Origin: Candidatus Peribacteria bacterium
GTDB taxonomy: Bacteria > Patescibacteriota > Gracilibacteria > Peribacterales > Peribacteraceae
Reading direction: 5' to 3'
NCBI GenBank assembly: GCA_023245935.1
Contig: JAHFJM010000001.1
Location: 310,001-374,000, forward strand
Length of the DNA stretch: 64,000 nucleotides
Both the position numbers and the translations under genes were made by a program. Below, piece after piece: positions 17,135-26,240 of this stretch (its first letter is position 1; the number at the start of each line of letters is the position of its first letter). The notes under the pieces are model-generated. The model was not told where the DNA came from, searched no databases, and saw nothing but the letters and a program-made list of their open reading frames with translations.

Positions 17135-17531
17135 GAGTAGATGTTGCTGTTTCAGGTCGTGGGAGCGACCGCACATCTTCGATCATTTGCACGATTCTCT
17201 CGGCAGCGGAGAAATCCGTATTCTGATCAATAGTGCAAATGCCTCTTTTTGCGAATTCTCTTATTTGTAGATACCGACTGGAATTGCCAAGGAGTCCTTG
17301 TAGCCACGTAGCTACTTGATGACGCTGCCATGTGCTCGAGGTAATTTTTTGCAATTCAATTGCCCCTAACGCATATGCAAGTGCTTCGTGATAATGCGGG
17401 GTGTTGAAATCAATCGGGTCTTCTGGTTCTGTTTTTTTGCAGATATCAGTCAGCTCGGTGAGAAGTTTTCCTGCTTCAGGCCAGTGTTTTAAGACTGTCG
17501 ACCAATGGTCATGATGTTCTTCAACGCTCAT
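17118..17531 (-). CDS. Hypothetical soluble protein, 137 residues
   Basis: Not recognised. The protein is all-helical in appearance, His-rich at the start (EEHHDHWSTVLKHW) and ends in a Thr/Pro tail that overlaps the DipZ gene by 17 bp (convergent). It has one of the clearest promoters of the window, TTGACT-17 bp-TACAAT, with TACAAT ending 6 nt before the ATG, so transcription from here is very likely. Confidence 0.65.
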   Translation of the reverse strand: MSVEEHHDHWSTVLKHWPEAGKLLTELTDICKKTEPEDPIDFNTPHYHEALAYALGAIELQKITSSTWQRHQVATWLQGLLGNSSRYLQIREFAKRGICTIDQNTDFSAAERIVQMIEDVRSLPRPETATSTPTLQT

Positions 17532-17537
17532 TATCCA

Positions 17538-17566
17538 ATTGTATCGGCATAGAGTTGCTTAGTCAA
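17538..17566 (-). promoter_or_regulatory. Consensus-like sigma-70 promoter, leaderless
   Basis: TTGACT (17561-17566) and TACAAT (17538-17543) on the minus strand with exactly 17 bp between; 6 nt to the ATG at 17531. Confidence 0.75.
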
Positions 17567-17606
17567 TAAATTATTTTATAATATTTTCTCTATCACAGCA
17601 TCCGGT

Positions 17607-17722
17607 CCTCACCCCTAACCCCTCTCCTTCTGTAGGAGAGGGGTAACTCGTGCTTCTCCGAATACGGACATTCCTCTCTTCGCCGCAGCGGAGAGAGGTG
17701 GCGCATCAGCGCCGGAGTGAGG
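17607..17722. mobile_element. 116-bp hairpin element (MITE-like), related to DUF559-flanking repeats
   Basis: Bounded by CCTCAC and GTGAGG. Inside are hairpin 1 (CCCCTCTCC...GGAGAGGGG), a linker that includes ACTCGTGCTTCTCCGAATAC, hairpin 2 (CCTCTCT...AGAGAGG) and hairpin 3 (GGCGC...GCGCC). It has no coding capacity. The same arrangement occurs at 58758-58875, and its left half flanks the DUF559 gene at 54043. It sits between the 137-residue gene and amt. Confidence 0.8.
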
Positions 17723-17726
17723 ATTG

Positions 17727-18923
17727 CTATTCATACGCCTCCTCTCCATGCAACACTTTGTCTATCATCTGCTGATCGTGAGGATCAACCGTGATCTTCA
17801 TGCAGGCTTTCATGATCAGAAGAAGGACGTACGTTGCGACGAAGGCGTAGACGACGGAGATTGCAGTGCCTTCGAGGTTCGAGATGAATTGTGCGGGATT
17901 GCCTTCGAGCAGCCCTGAGAATCCTCCGACTTCTTTCGCTGCGAAGACGCCGGTGAGGATCGAACCGACGATGCCGCCGATGCCGTGGCAGCCCCAGACA
18001 TCGAGCGCGTCATCCCATTTCATGGCAGCGCGGAATTTCATGGCGAAGAAGCAGGCGACAGCGGCGACAACGCCGATGATCATCGCTCCGATTGGTTCCA
18101 CGTATCCCGCTGCCGGCGTGACGGCGACCAGTCCGACAACGGCACCGACGAGGGGTCCGACCACGCTCGGTTTTCCGTCGACGATCCACGCGAGGAAGAG
18201 CCATGCGATCATCGCAGCAGCAGGTGCGACCTGCGTATTCACGAATGCCGCAGCCGCCTGACCGTTTGCGGCAAGTGCGCTTCCCGCATTGAAGCCGTAC
18301 CAACCGAACCAGAGCAGTGCAGTGCCGAGAGCGACGAACGGAATATTATGCGGGCGAACCGACGTCTGTTGCCTTTTCCCGAACACGAAGACCGATGCGA
18401 GTGCCGCCATGCCCGCGCTGATGTGGACGACCGTTCCTCCAGCGAAGTCGATGGCACCGAGCTTCGCGATGAACCCCCCGCCCCACACCCAGTGCGCAAG
18501 CACGGCATAAACGACGATGCTCCAGAGAATCAGGAAGACGAGATAGGCTTTGAAATTCATGCGATCGACGAATGCCCCTGTAATGAGCGCCGGAGTGATC
18601 ACGGCGAACATCATCTGGAAGACGAAGAATGCCAGAAACGGCACTTCGGGACCATACACGGTTGATGGCGTGAGACCGACACCGTGCATGAAGGCGAATT
18701 CCAGACTGCCGATGATGCCGTTCACGTCACTGCCGAATGCGAGTGAGAACGTGAGGAGGGACCAGAGGACGGAAACGATTCCCATTGCGATCATGCTCTG
18801 CATCATCACGGTCAGGACATTGTTGCGTTTCACGAGCCCTCCGTAGAAGAAGGCGAGTCCGGGTGTCATGATCGCGACGAGGCCGGATGAGAGGAGGACG
18901 AAGGCAGTGCTTCCTGAGTTCAT
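17727..18923 (-). CDS. amt: Ammonium transporter (Amt/AmtB family)
   Basis: An 11-helix channel that brings NH4+/NH3 into the cell. The N-terminal helix pair has GLVAIMTPGLAFFYGGLVKRNN, and the ADFAGG-like signature appears as IDFAGGTVVHISAG. The twin His pore positions are in YAVLAHWVWG and WGCHGIGG. At 398 residues it is a full-length AmtB core, without the cleaved signal seen in E. coli. ATG 18923 fits the family start; the longer reading frame before it lies in word-repeat DNA. It is 107 bp downstream of glnA on the same strand. No glnK/glnB gene is adjacent, which is unusual for amt. Confidence 0.94.
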   Translation of the reverse strand: MNSGSTAFVLLSSGLVAIMTPGLAFFYGGLVKRNNVLTVMMQSMIAMGIVSVLWSLLTFSLAFGSDVNGIIGSLEFAFMHGVGLTPSTVYGPEVPFLAFFVFQMMFAVITPALITGAFVDRMNFKAYLVFLILWSIVVYAVLAHWVWGGGFIAKLGAIDFAGGTVVHISAGMAALASVFVFGKRQQTSVRPHNIPFVALGTALLWFGWYGFNAGSALAANGQAAAAFVNTQVAPAAAMIAWLFLAWIVDGKPSVVGPLVGAVVGLVAVTPAAGYVEPIGAMIIGVVAAVACFFAMKFRAAMKWDDALDVWGCHGIGGIVGSILTGVFAAKEVGGFSGLLEGNPAQFISNLEGTAISVVYAFVATYVLLLIMKACMKITVDPHDQQMIDKVLHGEEAYE

Positions 18924-18956
18924 AGAGAGAGTTGGGGAAGTGTGGGGAGAGGAGAA

Positions 18957-19024
18957 AATGAGCAAGCTGTGAGCTTTGAGTCTTGAGTTCTGAGCAATTC
19001 TCATAGCTCAAAGCTCACCACTCA
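18957..19024. repeat. Degenerate word repeat with inverted halves (GAGCTTTGAG / CTCAAAGCTC)
   Basis: Copies of GAGCTTTGAG, TCTTGAG and TTCTGAG are followed by the inverted forms CTCATAGCTCAAAGCTC and CTCATAGCT. The block fills the glnA-amt gap and could fold as a hairpin in the transcript. Confidence 0.65.
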
Positions 19025-19030
19025 TAGCTG

Positions 19031-20443
19031 TTACACGTCGTAATACTTGAAGAACTCACTCGGTGTCGGACGCTTCCGCTCGTCTGCGACTTCATCACGT
19101 TTCACCGCAATGAAATCAGTGAGGAAACGTTTTCCGAAGACTGCGCCTTCGAGGAGGAATGCGTGATCGGCTTCGAGCGCATCAAGTGCTTCGGACAAAT
19201 CTTCCGGTGCATGTGGAATACGAGCGAGCTTCGCTGCGTCCATGTGGTATAAGTTCTCATCGGTCGGGTTTCCCGGCTCCAGCTTGCGGCGAATGCCGTC
19301 GAGCCCCGCCATGAGCATCGCGGCGAACGCGACGTACGGATTGCACGCGGCATCCGGCGAGCGGAACTCCACGCGTTTCGCTTTCGGATTCTCCGAGTAC
19401 ATCGGAATACGAATCGCCGCGGAGCGGTTGCGTGCGGAGTAAATGAAATTCACCGGTGCCTCGAAGCCCGGAACGAGGCGCTTATAGCTATTCGTACTCG
19501 GATTGCAGATCGCGCAGAGTGCTCTAGCGTGCTTGAGGATCCCGCCCATGTAGTACATTGCCATCTTACTGAGTCCCGCATACTCGCTGCCGGCAAACAG
19601 CGGCTTGCCCGCCTTCCAGAGACTCTGGTGCGTGTGCATGCCCGAGCCGTTGTCCCCAAAGATCGGCTTCGGCATAAACGTAACGGACTTTCCGTACTGC
19701 TTCGCGACGTTCCTGGTGATGTACTTGTACCGCATGAGTTTGTCGGCACTTCGCAGGAGCGTGTCGAACTTCATATCGATTTCGGCTTGCCCTGCCGTTG
19801 CCACCTCGTGATGGAATGTTTCGATCTCGATGCCGGCTTTCTCCATTTCACTGACCATCGTTGCGCGGAGGTCCTGCTGCGTGTCGAATGGAGATGCCGG
19901 GAAGTATCCTTCCTTGTGTCTGATTTTGTAGCCGAGATTCGGGCACTCGCCGCAATCTTCCCCCGAATTCCATATCGCTTCTTCGCTGTCGACTCTGTAG
20001 TGCGCGGAGCCGACGCCCGCTTCGTAACTCACATGGTCGAAGATGAAGAACTCGGCTTCGGGACCGAAGAATGCCGTGTCTGCGATGCCGCTTTTCTTCA
20101 AGTATGCCATCGCGCGCTTCGCAAGTGTTCTCGGACTTCTCTCGTACAAATCTTTCTTCATCGGTTCACGGACGTCGCAGAGAAGCGAGAGTGTCGGACG
20201 TTCCGTAAACGGATCGAGAATCGCAGTCTCGGTGTCCGGGATGAGGAGCATGTCGGATTCCTGAATCTGCTGGAATCCTCTGATGCTGCTGCCATCGAAG
20301 CCCGCACCGTCCTTCAGGACATCTTCCAATTGATGAATGGGCTTGCTGGTGTGGTGCAGCGTGCCGGGGACATCCACGAAGGTGAGATCCATCATTTCAC
20401 ATTTGCTCTTCTTCGCGAGAGCGATCACGTCTTTGGCGGTCAT
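19031..20443 (-). CDS. glnA: Glutamine synthetase, type I
   Basis: Condenses ammonia with glutamate using ATP. The 470-residue length and motifs are those of [13 protein letters not shown] (N-terminal), [33 protein letters not shown] (ammonia/ATP site, seen as NGSGMHTH), VPGFEAPVN, and RSAAIRIP. Near the C-terminus ENLYHM matches the adenylylation loop of the GSI-beta type (Tyr equivalent to Tyr397), so adenylylation is possible, though no adenylyltransferase is in view. ATG 20443 follows a C-rich stretch and matches the family start. It is divergent from a TrmB-type regulator, and amt is downstream. Confidence 0.95.
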   Translation of the reverse strand: MTAKDVIALAKKSKCEMMDLTFVDVPGTLHHTSKPIHQLEDVLKDGAGFDGSSIRGFQQIQESDMLLIPDTETAILDPFTERPTLSLLCDVREPMKKDLYERSPRTLAKRAMAYLKKSGIADTAFFGPEAEFFIFDHVSYEAGVGSAHYRVDSEEAIWNSGEDCGECPNLGYKIRHKEGYFPASPFDTQQDLRATMVSEMEKAGIEIETFHHEVATAGQAEIDMKFDTLLRSADKLMRYKYITRNVAKQYGKSVTFMPKPIFGDNGSGMHTHQSLWKAGKPLFAGSEYAGLSKMAMYYMGGILKHARALCAICNPSTNSYKRLVPGFEAPVNFIYSARNRSAAIRIPMYSENPKAKRVEFRSPDAACNPYVAFAAMLMAGLDGIRRKLEPGNPTDENLYHMDAAKLARIPHAPEDLSEALDALEADHAFLLEGAVFGKRFLTDFIAVKRDEVADERKRPTPSEFFKYYDV

Positions 20444-20690
20444 ACGGGGTGGGGGGAACGAAATTGAAAATTGATGATCGGAAGTTTCAGGTTCTCTATA
20501 CGTGACACGGATGATCTTTCTCAACATATTTTTGACGACAATTTTTCGTCTGTTTCTTTTTTCAACAACAGAGCAATATCCTGAAATTATGGCTTAAAAT
20601 CAATGTTTTTTATGAAATAGTTCTCCTGTCTATTTCTCACAATCTTTGAAGTTGTACGAACCATGAACAAGTTGCTATGCTGATTTCGTT

Positions 20691-21506
20691 ATGGCGAAAG
20701 ACATCATTCATGTGCTGCAGGCGGTCGGACTCGACAGCAAGCAATCCCAACTCTACGTCGCGGGTTTGCAGCTCGGGACCGCTCCGGCATCGGAGTATGC
20801 AAAATCGACGGGGATCAATCGCATCACGACCTACAACTTGCTTGAGGAGATGGTTCACCGCAGTTATTTCACGGTGATCAAGAAGATGCGTGCGAAGTGG
20901 TACTCGCCGGTTGCACCAGAATTCGTGGCTCTGGAAGCGAGAAAAAACGCAGAGGCACTGGAGCGCGTTCTTCCGGAACTGCGATCGCTCCAAGGCTCGA
21001 AGTATCGCAAGCCGCGCGTTCGTTTCTTCGAAGGATGGGAAGGCGTGAAACATGTGTACGAAGACACGTTGACGGCAAGCGGGGAGCTCCTCAACTTTGC
21101 GAACTCCGCCGTCGTCCGAAAATTTTGGCCTCAGTACGACGAGGAGTATGTCGATGAGCGCGTGAAGCGCGGCATTCATCTTCGCGGGATCGCTCCGAAT
21201 GATACGGCAGGTCGAACGGTACACGGTGAAGACCGCGAACGCCTTCGCGAAATTCGTCTGGTGCCCGTCTCGGACTTCGATTTCACGAATGAGATCAACA
21301 TCTACGATCATAAAGTCGCCATCTGCTCGTTCGACTCGGGGCTGCGCGGCGAGAAAGACATGTTCGGGGTGATCATCGAGAGCAAGGAGGTGGCAAAAAC
21401 CCAGAAGCAGATCTTCGAGATGGCATGGCGTTTCGCTTCAACGACAACGCCGAAGGAGGGCGTGCAGAAGAAAGGGAATACGTTTAAGCGGAGGTTGATT
21501 GCTTGA
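20691..21506 (+). CDS. TrmB-family transcriptional regulator
   Basis: Residues 1-75 form a winged helix-turn-helix (LQAVGLDSKQSQLYVAGLQLG, EYAKSTGINRITTYNLLEEMV) typical of TrmB regulators. They are followed by a coiled linker (about 85-100) and a C-terminal effector-like domain (FFEGWEGVKHVYEDTLTA... as in many TrmB relatives). TrmB proteins usually sense sugars in archaea; the ligand here is unknown. It is transcribed divergently from glnA across 247 bp, so control of the glnA-amt unit is a reasonable guess. TATGCT ends 9 nt before the ATG, with TTGTAC 18 bp upstream. Confidence 0.8.
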   Translation: MAKDIIHVLQAVGLDSKQSQLYVAGLQLGTAPASEYAKSTGINRITTYNLLEEMVHRSYFTVIKKMRAKWYSPVAPEFVALEARKNAEALERVLPELRSLQGSKYRKPRVRFFEGWEGVKHVYEDTLTASGELLNFANSAVVRKFWPQYDEEYVDERVKRGIHLRGIAPNDTAGRTVHGEDRERLREIRLVPVSDFDFTNEINIYDHKVAICSFDSGLRGEKDMFGVIIESKEVAKTQKQIFEMAWRFASTTTPKEGVQKKGNTFKRRLIA

Positions 21507-21668
21507 GAAACATCTGAAAAATGCAGTCTGCTTCGTCAGCTTCATCAAAATTTTATTCAACGTACATGTGTACGCCTCATCAAATTTTGATTCGCTTTCT
21601 CGCATCCTGCTATTTTTGAGGTGTTTCTTCAGATTTTGGTCATATTTTCCTGCTACACTGCGATTTTC

Positions 21669-23315
21669 ATGCCGCAATCCGCCACTCAATTTCGGCTCAC
21701 ATCTTGCCAAGAAAAAGCCTTGGATATTCTGCAGAGGCAGGGAAATGTCTTCCTGACGGGTGCTGCCGGAACGGGCAAAAGTTTCCTTCTCGATCACTAT
21801 CTGCGTGGGAAATCGTCGGAGGATTTTCCGATCGTTGCGAGCACCGGCGCCGCGGCGGTCATCGTGGGAGGTCGAACATTCCACAGCTTCTTCGGACTTG
21901 GAATTCTGGAAGGAGGGCTCGAAGCGACGATCACGCGTGCGATGCGCAGCAAGAGACTGATGAGGCGTCTGCAGCGTGCATGCTGCGTCGTCATCGACGA
22001 AGTCTCGATGCTCCCCGGGTCAACGCTTCGCGCAGCGGAACATATTTCGAGAATCGCGAGAGGAAGCCCCGAGCCGTGGGGAGGGCTTCGCATCATCGCT
22101 GTCGGGGATTTTGCACAGCTTCCGCCGATCACGCCAAGCGGAACCGAAAAAGATTGGGCATTCCTCCATCCTGTGTGGCAGGAGAGCGATTTCGAGCCGG
22201 CTCTCCTCACAACAGTGATGAGAACACAGGACGTGAGTTTCCTTGAAATTCTGAATTTTGTTCGTGAAGGTATTGTGAACGACAGGGTACATGCATTTCT
22301 GAATGAACGAACCGTGCAGTCCTCACATGAGGCAGAGGGGACGCGGCTCTACCCGCACCGTGCGCAAGCCGAACAGTACAATCTGCGTCGACTGGAAGCA
22401 TTGCCGGAGGTGGTGCAGAGGTTTCCGACCGAGTACATCGGACAGGAAAAATATATTGATACCGCGAAACGGATGGTTCCGATTCCGGATACGCTCCTGC
22501 TCAAGAAAGATGCACTCATCATGATGCGCAAGAACGATCTCTCGGGAGAGAATCGCTACGTGAACGGCAGTCTTGGGCATATCCGGAGTTTCAGTGAGGA
22601 AGCACTGCATATTCGTTTGCTTTCCGGTCAGGAAATTGACGTCGTGAAGGACAAATTCACGTGTCTCGACGGCGACGGAAACGAAGTGGCTGCCGCGTGG
22701 AATTTCCCCGTCACGCTCGCGTGGGCGACGACGATCCACAAGGCGCAGGGAGCATCGCTCGATCGCATGATCGTCGATCTGCATCACCTCTGGGAACCGG
22801 GGCAGGCGTACGTTGCTCTGAGTCGTGTTCGATCCGGTGCGGGTCTGATGATCGAACGCTGGAGTCCCGAGTCGATCCGTGCGGAGCGGATCGTGACGTC
22901 TTTTTATGACACACTCAGTGACAGAGCGAAGAAGTACAAACCGCAGCCGTTCTTCGAGCCGCCGATTCCCGCTCCTGAGGAAGACAAGAAGCTCAAGAAA
23001 CACTCGCTGTCGCAGCATGAAAAACTTCGGAGAACGAAGCAACTTCTCTCGGATGGTGCGGGACTTTCGCTCATTGCCGAAGCCTGCTCGGTCACACAGA
23101 GTACGGTGCTCAATTACATCGAGAAGCTGATCGCGCTCGGCGACGTCCCGAGTCTCGCGTACCTGATTGATGATCTTCCCGAGAGCAATGAAATTCGATC
23201 TCTCTACGAAGAACACGGATTGCAGTTCATGAAGCCTGTCTTCGAGGCGCTCGACGGACGCGTGCCGTACGATAACCTGAAACTGGTGCGGATGGTCTTG
23301 ATGTCGAACGTGTAA
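21669..23315 (+). CDS. PIF1-like 5'-3' DNA helicase
   Basis: A superfamily 1B helicase. Walker A is GAAGTGKSFLLD, followed by ASTGAAA (motif Ia), VVIDEVSML (Walker B), VGDFAQLPPI (motif III), and late motifs FPVTLAWATTIHKAQGASLDRM (shown by TIHKAQG) and YVALSRVRS. After about residue 430 there is an added helix-turn-helix region (LSDGAGLSLIAEACSVTQSTVLNYI), like the C-terminal HTH found in some bacterial PIF1/RecQ-type helicases. Likely roles are replication-fork restart or unwinding of G-rich structures. ATG 21669 is chosen from TACACT (21654-21659), 9 nt upstream with a TGn extension. Confidence 0.9.
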   Translation: MPQSATQFRLTSCQEKALDILQRQGNVFLTGAAGTGKSFLLDHYLRGKSSEDFPIVASTGAAAVIVGGRTFHSFFGLGILEGGLEATITRAMRSKRLMRRLQRACCVVIDEVSMLPGSTLRAAEHISRIARGSPEPWGGLRIIAVGDFAQLPPITPSGTEKDWAFLHPVWQESDFEPALLTTVMRTQDVSFLEILNFVREGIVNDRVHAFLNERTVQSSHEAEGTRLYPHRAQAEQYNLRRLEALPEVVQRFPTEYIGQEKYIDTAKRMVPIPDTLLLKKDALIMMRKNDLSGENRYVNGSLGHIRSFSEEALHIRLLSGQEIDVVKDKFTCLDGDGNEVAAAWNFPVTLAWATTIHKAQGASLDRMIVDLHHLWEPGQAYVALSRVRSGAGLMIERWSPESIRAERIVTSFYDTLSDRAKKYKPQPFFEPPIPAPEEDKKLKKHSLSQHEKLRRTKQLLSDGAGLSLIAEACSVTQSTVLNYIEKLIALGDVPSLAYLIDDLPESNEIRSLYEEHGLQFMKPVFEALDGRVPYDNLKLVRMVLMSNV

Positions 23316-23321
23316 GGGCGC

Positions 23322-23789
23322 TTATTTCTGCTCTCCCTTCTCGATTGCCATCGTGATCGTCGTCTGACCCTCGGCGGAGGCGATCAGGAGAGAGATCGTT
23401 CGACCTTCTTTCGTTGCGGAGAAAATGGATGTTCCTCCGGCTTCCATTGCGGTGTCGACTTTCCAACCTCTCGAAGCGAGTTCGGTCTTATAGTAGGTCG
23501 CAGCCGCAGCCATCGTATCTTTTGTCGAGAGCACCACCGCCAGAGTGGGCTTGCCGGTTTCCGGATTCGTCGATGCCGAGTACGCAACCGTTGATCCGGG
23601 ATACGTCGGTGCATCCTCCGGCCAGTCTGCGGGCATGCTCTGTGTTCCGATCGTTGCCGTCCCTTCCGATGTGTTCACCTTCATCGATCCGTCCACATTC
23701 GTCTTGACGCTCGTCGTGCTGCCGCATCCGGACAGGAGTGCAAGGGCTGCAAAAGAAGAAATGAGAGTTCCGGCAGAGGTGCGTGACAT
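23322..23789 (-). CDS. Small lipoprotein, 155 residues
   Basis: The signal peptide SAGTLISSFAALALLSGC ends in the lipobox LLSGC, so the mature protein begins at Cys23 or so. The mature part has a Thr/Ser-rich segment and a compact alpha/beta domain (about 85-150: TYYKTELASRGWKV... TTITMAIEKG) like small extracytoplasmic proteins that bind or scaffold at the membrane. Function unknown. ATG 23789 follows the C-rich leader CTTCCCCCCACATCTC. It is convergent with the helicase gene, 6 bp apart. Confidence 0.75.
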   Translation of the reverse strand: MSRTSAGTLISSFAALALLSGCGSTTSVKTNVDGSMKVNTSEGTATIGTQSMPADWPEDAPTYPGSTVAYSASTNPETGKPTLAVVLSTKDTMAAAATYYKTELASRGWKVDTAMEAGGTSIFSATKEGRTISLLIASAEGQTTITMAIEKGEQK

Positions 23790-23865
23790 GAGATGTGGGG
23801 GGAAGATGTGCGGGAGATGATAAGTGATTTTTTGCGGCAGAGCCAATGTTCAGAAGCGCGTATGT

Positions 23866-24660
23866 TCAATTTGTCTCGTCAGCCCAGAGAACGAATGTGA
23901 AGATCTTCTGTCCTTTCCCAAGATCGCGCTCATGAAGTGACGGACGACCATGTGAGTCTTTCTTGAGAACCTTGCCCCACTTCGACGGATCGGTCGTATC
24001 TTCATTCGTCTGATTTGCAGCTCCCTGCGATTTCGAAGCAATGAGCGTGGTTGTACTGTCGAGATGTCCATAGATAATCCCGAGTTCTTCGTAGTCGTGC
24101 GCATTCGGATGCTGATTGGTTGTCGGGTCATTCGTGTAGTCCATGCATGTACCGAGATTTGAGTTCGAGAAATTTTCATCCTGATGATCGAGACCGAAGG
24201 TGTGTCCGACTTCCTGACACATCACGAGATTTTTCCATGCGGAAGTGTTGTATTTCGCCGTCGCGAAGTACGTGTCATTCATTTTGACCGTTCCTTGGGT
24301 GATATGCGTGCCATTCGCCCAAACAGAAGCGATACCCAACCATCCATTATTTCCATATTTTGCATTGCAGACTTCCACCCGTCCGAGGGTTGGCTGACAA
24401 TTTCCTTTGGATTTTCCCGTGACGACTTTTGCGTCCAGTACGGTCGAAACACTCCAGTCAGTCGCTGTTGTCGAGAGGTACGGCGTCCATGCGTTGGTGA
24501 CATTATTCCCCACATCGACCGTGAATGGATTATTTGTACGTGCCCAGTGGTATCCACCCCATGAGTGGCTTGCGAGCGCGATGCCTGTGAAGGAGGTTGT
24601 TGCAAGTGCTACGGAAAGCACCGAAAGTGAATGCCTGCGGATGGTTTGTGAAAGAATCAT
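23866..24660 (-). CDS. Secreted metzincin-like protein with altered zinc motif
   Basis: A 264-residue exported protein: signal peptide at residues 1-30 (ending about TGIALASHS), then a domain resembling matrixin/metzincin zinc peptidases. The expected HExxHxxGxxH appears as QEVGHTFGLDH (CQEVGHTFGLDHQDE), followed by a Met-turn-like LGTCMDYTND. The first zinc His is Gln, which should weaken classical metal binding, although two His and nearby acidic residues remain. Two Cys around the site may form a disulfide. The C-terminal 70 residues are hydrophilic. ATG 24660 is preferred to GTG 24666. Protease activity is uncertain. Confidence 0.7.
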   Translation of the reverse strand: MILSQTIRRHSLSVLSVALATTSFTGIALASHSWGGYHWARTNNPFTVDVGNNVTNAWTPYLSTTATDWSVSTVLDAKVVTGKSKGNCQPTLGRVEVCNAKYGNNGWLGIASVWANGTHITQGTVKMNDTYFATAKYNTSAWKNLVMCQEVGHTFGLDHQDENFSNSNLGTCMDYTNDPTTNQHPNAHDYEELGIIYGHLDSTTTLIASKSQGAANQTNEDTTDPSKWGKVLKKDSHGRPSLHERDLGKGQKIFTFVLWADETN

Positions 24661-24730
24661 AGGCACTTAGCCTCTTCCCGTACCGATTTTTTGTCAAGAA
24701 TCGATGCTTTTTATCCGTTGGACTATTCGT

Positions 24731-26155
24731 CTAGATTCCGTGTGACGGTGCGTGCACCGCAGAACCGGATTTCTTCGCATCCTTGATCATCACGGCGCCG
24801 ATCATCGTTGCGACGATGATGAATAGCACGCCTGTCAGAAATGCCCGGTCGTATCCCATCACGAGTGCTTCCATCGAACCGAGAGAGGCGTGGCTTGCCG
24901 TCACGGATGCCGCGACACTCGAGAGAATCGCAAGCCCGATGGCTCCTCCCATCTGTTGAGACGTGTTGATCAGCCCTGATGCAAGCCCTGCTTCGTTCTC
25001 ACCGACACCCGACGTTGCAGCCACGATGAGCGGCATGAACGTCATCGCCATACCGATCGGCATCAGGATCACGTTCGGCAGAATATCAGTGAAATAGTTC
25101 CCGTCGACCGGCAAGCGAATGAGCCATGCCATGCTGCTTGCGACAATCAGAGGACCGGCGATCAGAAACGGTTTGTATCCGTACTTCGTCACACCCCGCG
25201 CCATCCGTTGCGAGAGCGAACCAAGGATGATTGGAAAGGGCAGAAAGCTCAGTCCCGCCATCAGAGGGGAGTAGTGCAGCACACCTTGAATGTAGAGAGA
25301 AATCAGAAAGAACATTCCGAATGCTCCCGCTGTGATCGGTGCGCTCATGAGATTTGCTCCGCTTATATTGCGATTTCTGAAAATCGACAGCGGCATGAGC
25401 GGATGGCTGCTCCTCGATTCATTCCACACGAATGCGATGAGCAGGAGCACGGAGAGCGCGCCGTACATCAGTGTCGATGTACTCTGCCAACCCCACTGCG
25501 GTGCCCGACTCACGACGAAGACGAGGAGAACAAGACCGCTTGTGACGAGCAACGCACCGGGGAGATCCAGATCGTGATGTTTCGTTTCCTGTTCTTCATG
25601 CGGAAGAAGCTTCTCGATCGCCATCGAGATGCCGATGCCGATCGGGACATTGACGAAGAAGTTCCATCGCCAGTTCAAAAATTGCGTGAGAATGCCGCCG
25701 AGCAAGAGTCCGACCGCGGCGCCTCCCGTCGCAACCGTTGTCCAATGACCGAGCGCGCGGTTTCGTTCCTTCCCCTCCGGAAATGTGATGAGCACGATCG
25801 AAAGGGCGGATGGCGACATGAGTGCGGCAGCGATTCCCTGCAGTGCCCGAAGTACGATGAGCATCGTCGGCGATACCGAAAGACCGATCAGAAGCGACAA
25901 GATCGTGAAGCCGCCGAGTCCGACGAGCAGGATTTTCCGATGCCCGAAAATGTCTGCGGCTCTTCCTCCGAGGAGCAGGAAGCCGCCGAAGGTGAGTGCG
26001 TAGGCAGTGACGACCCACTGGAGCGTGTGCGGATCGAAGTGCAGGGATTCCCGAATGGCGGGCAGCGCGACATTGGTAATGCACACATCGAGCACGACCA
26101 TGAACTGCGCTACGGCAACGAGCACGAAGATGAGCCACGGGGATTTCGGTTGCAT
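24731..26155 (-). CDS. MFS drug/solute exporter, DHA2 (14-helix) type
   Basis: A 474-residue polytopic transporter with about 14 predicted helices. The family's LDVCITNVALPAI (motif D1) is at residues 20-32, GGRAADIFGHRKILLVG (motif A) follows, and GIGIGMSMAI-like motif C appears as GLLLGGILTQF. These features place it in the EmrB/QacA-type drug:H+ antiporter group. The substrate cannot be inferred. TACACT ends 24 nt before the ATG at 26155; the intervening leader is pyrimidine-rich. A terminator for the upstream gene lies just before it. Confidence 0.88.
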   Translation of the reverse strand: MQPKSPWLIFVLVAVAQFMVVLDVCITNVALPAIRESLHFDPHTLQWVVTAYALTFGGFLLLGGRAADIFGHRKILLVGLGGFTILSLLIGLSVSPTMLIVLRALQGIAAALMSPSALSIVLITFPEGKERNRALGHWTTVATGGAAVGLLLGGILTQFLNWRWNFFVNVPIGIGISMAIEKLLPHEEQETKHHDLDLPGALLVTSGLVLLVFVVSRAPQWGWQSTSTLMYGALSVLLLIAFVWNESRSSHPLMPLSIFRNRNISGANLMSAPITAGAFGMFFLISLYIQGVLHYSPLMAGLSFLPFPIILGSLSQRMARGVTKYGYKPFLIAGPLIVASSMAWLIRLPVDGNYFTDILPNVILMPIGMAMTFMPLIVAATSGVGENEAGLASGLINTSQQMGGAIGLAILSSVAASVTASHASLGSMEALVMGYDRAFLTGVLFIIVATMIGAVMIKDAKKSGSAVHAPSHGI

Positions 26156-26204
26156 GAGAAATAGTTGAGAACTGAACCAGTGTAGGGGGTTTGTGTTGCA
26201 AAGA

Positions 26205-26229
26205 AAAGCCCCGCACATTGCAGAGCTTT
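26205..26229 (-). terminator. Rho-independent terminator after the 115-residue gene
   Basis: A 10-bp stem (two G-U pairs) with a 5-nt loop, followed on the minus strand by a T-rich tract. It separates the gene at 26241 from the exporter gene. Confidence 0.6.
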
Positions 26230-26240
26230 TCATTTTCTTT

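Noticed and set aside
21438-21597. Small minus-strand ORF (about 55 residues) overlapping the 3' end of the TrmB-type gene
   Set aside because: No convincing promoter within 10 nt of its start, and most of it is antisense to a well-supported gene. The nearby palindrome GTACATGTGTAC (21562-21573) may be regulatory, but there is no supporting evidence.
25208-26164. Long plus-strand open frame of 318 codons
   Set aside because: Antisense shadow of the MFS exporter gene; composition is highly charged and without any domain.
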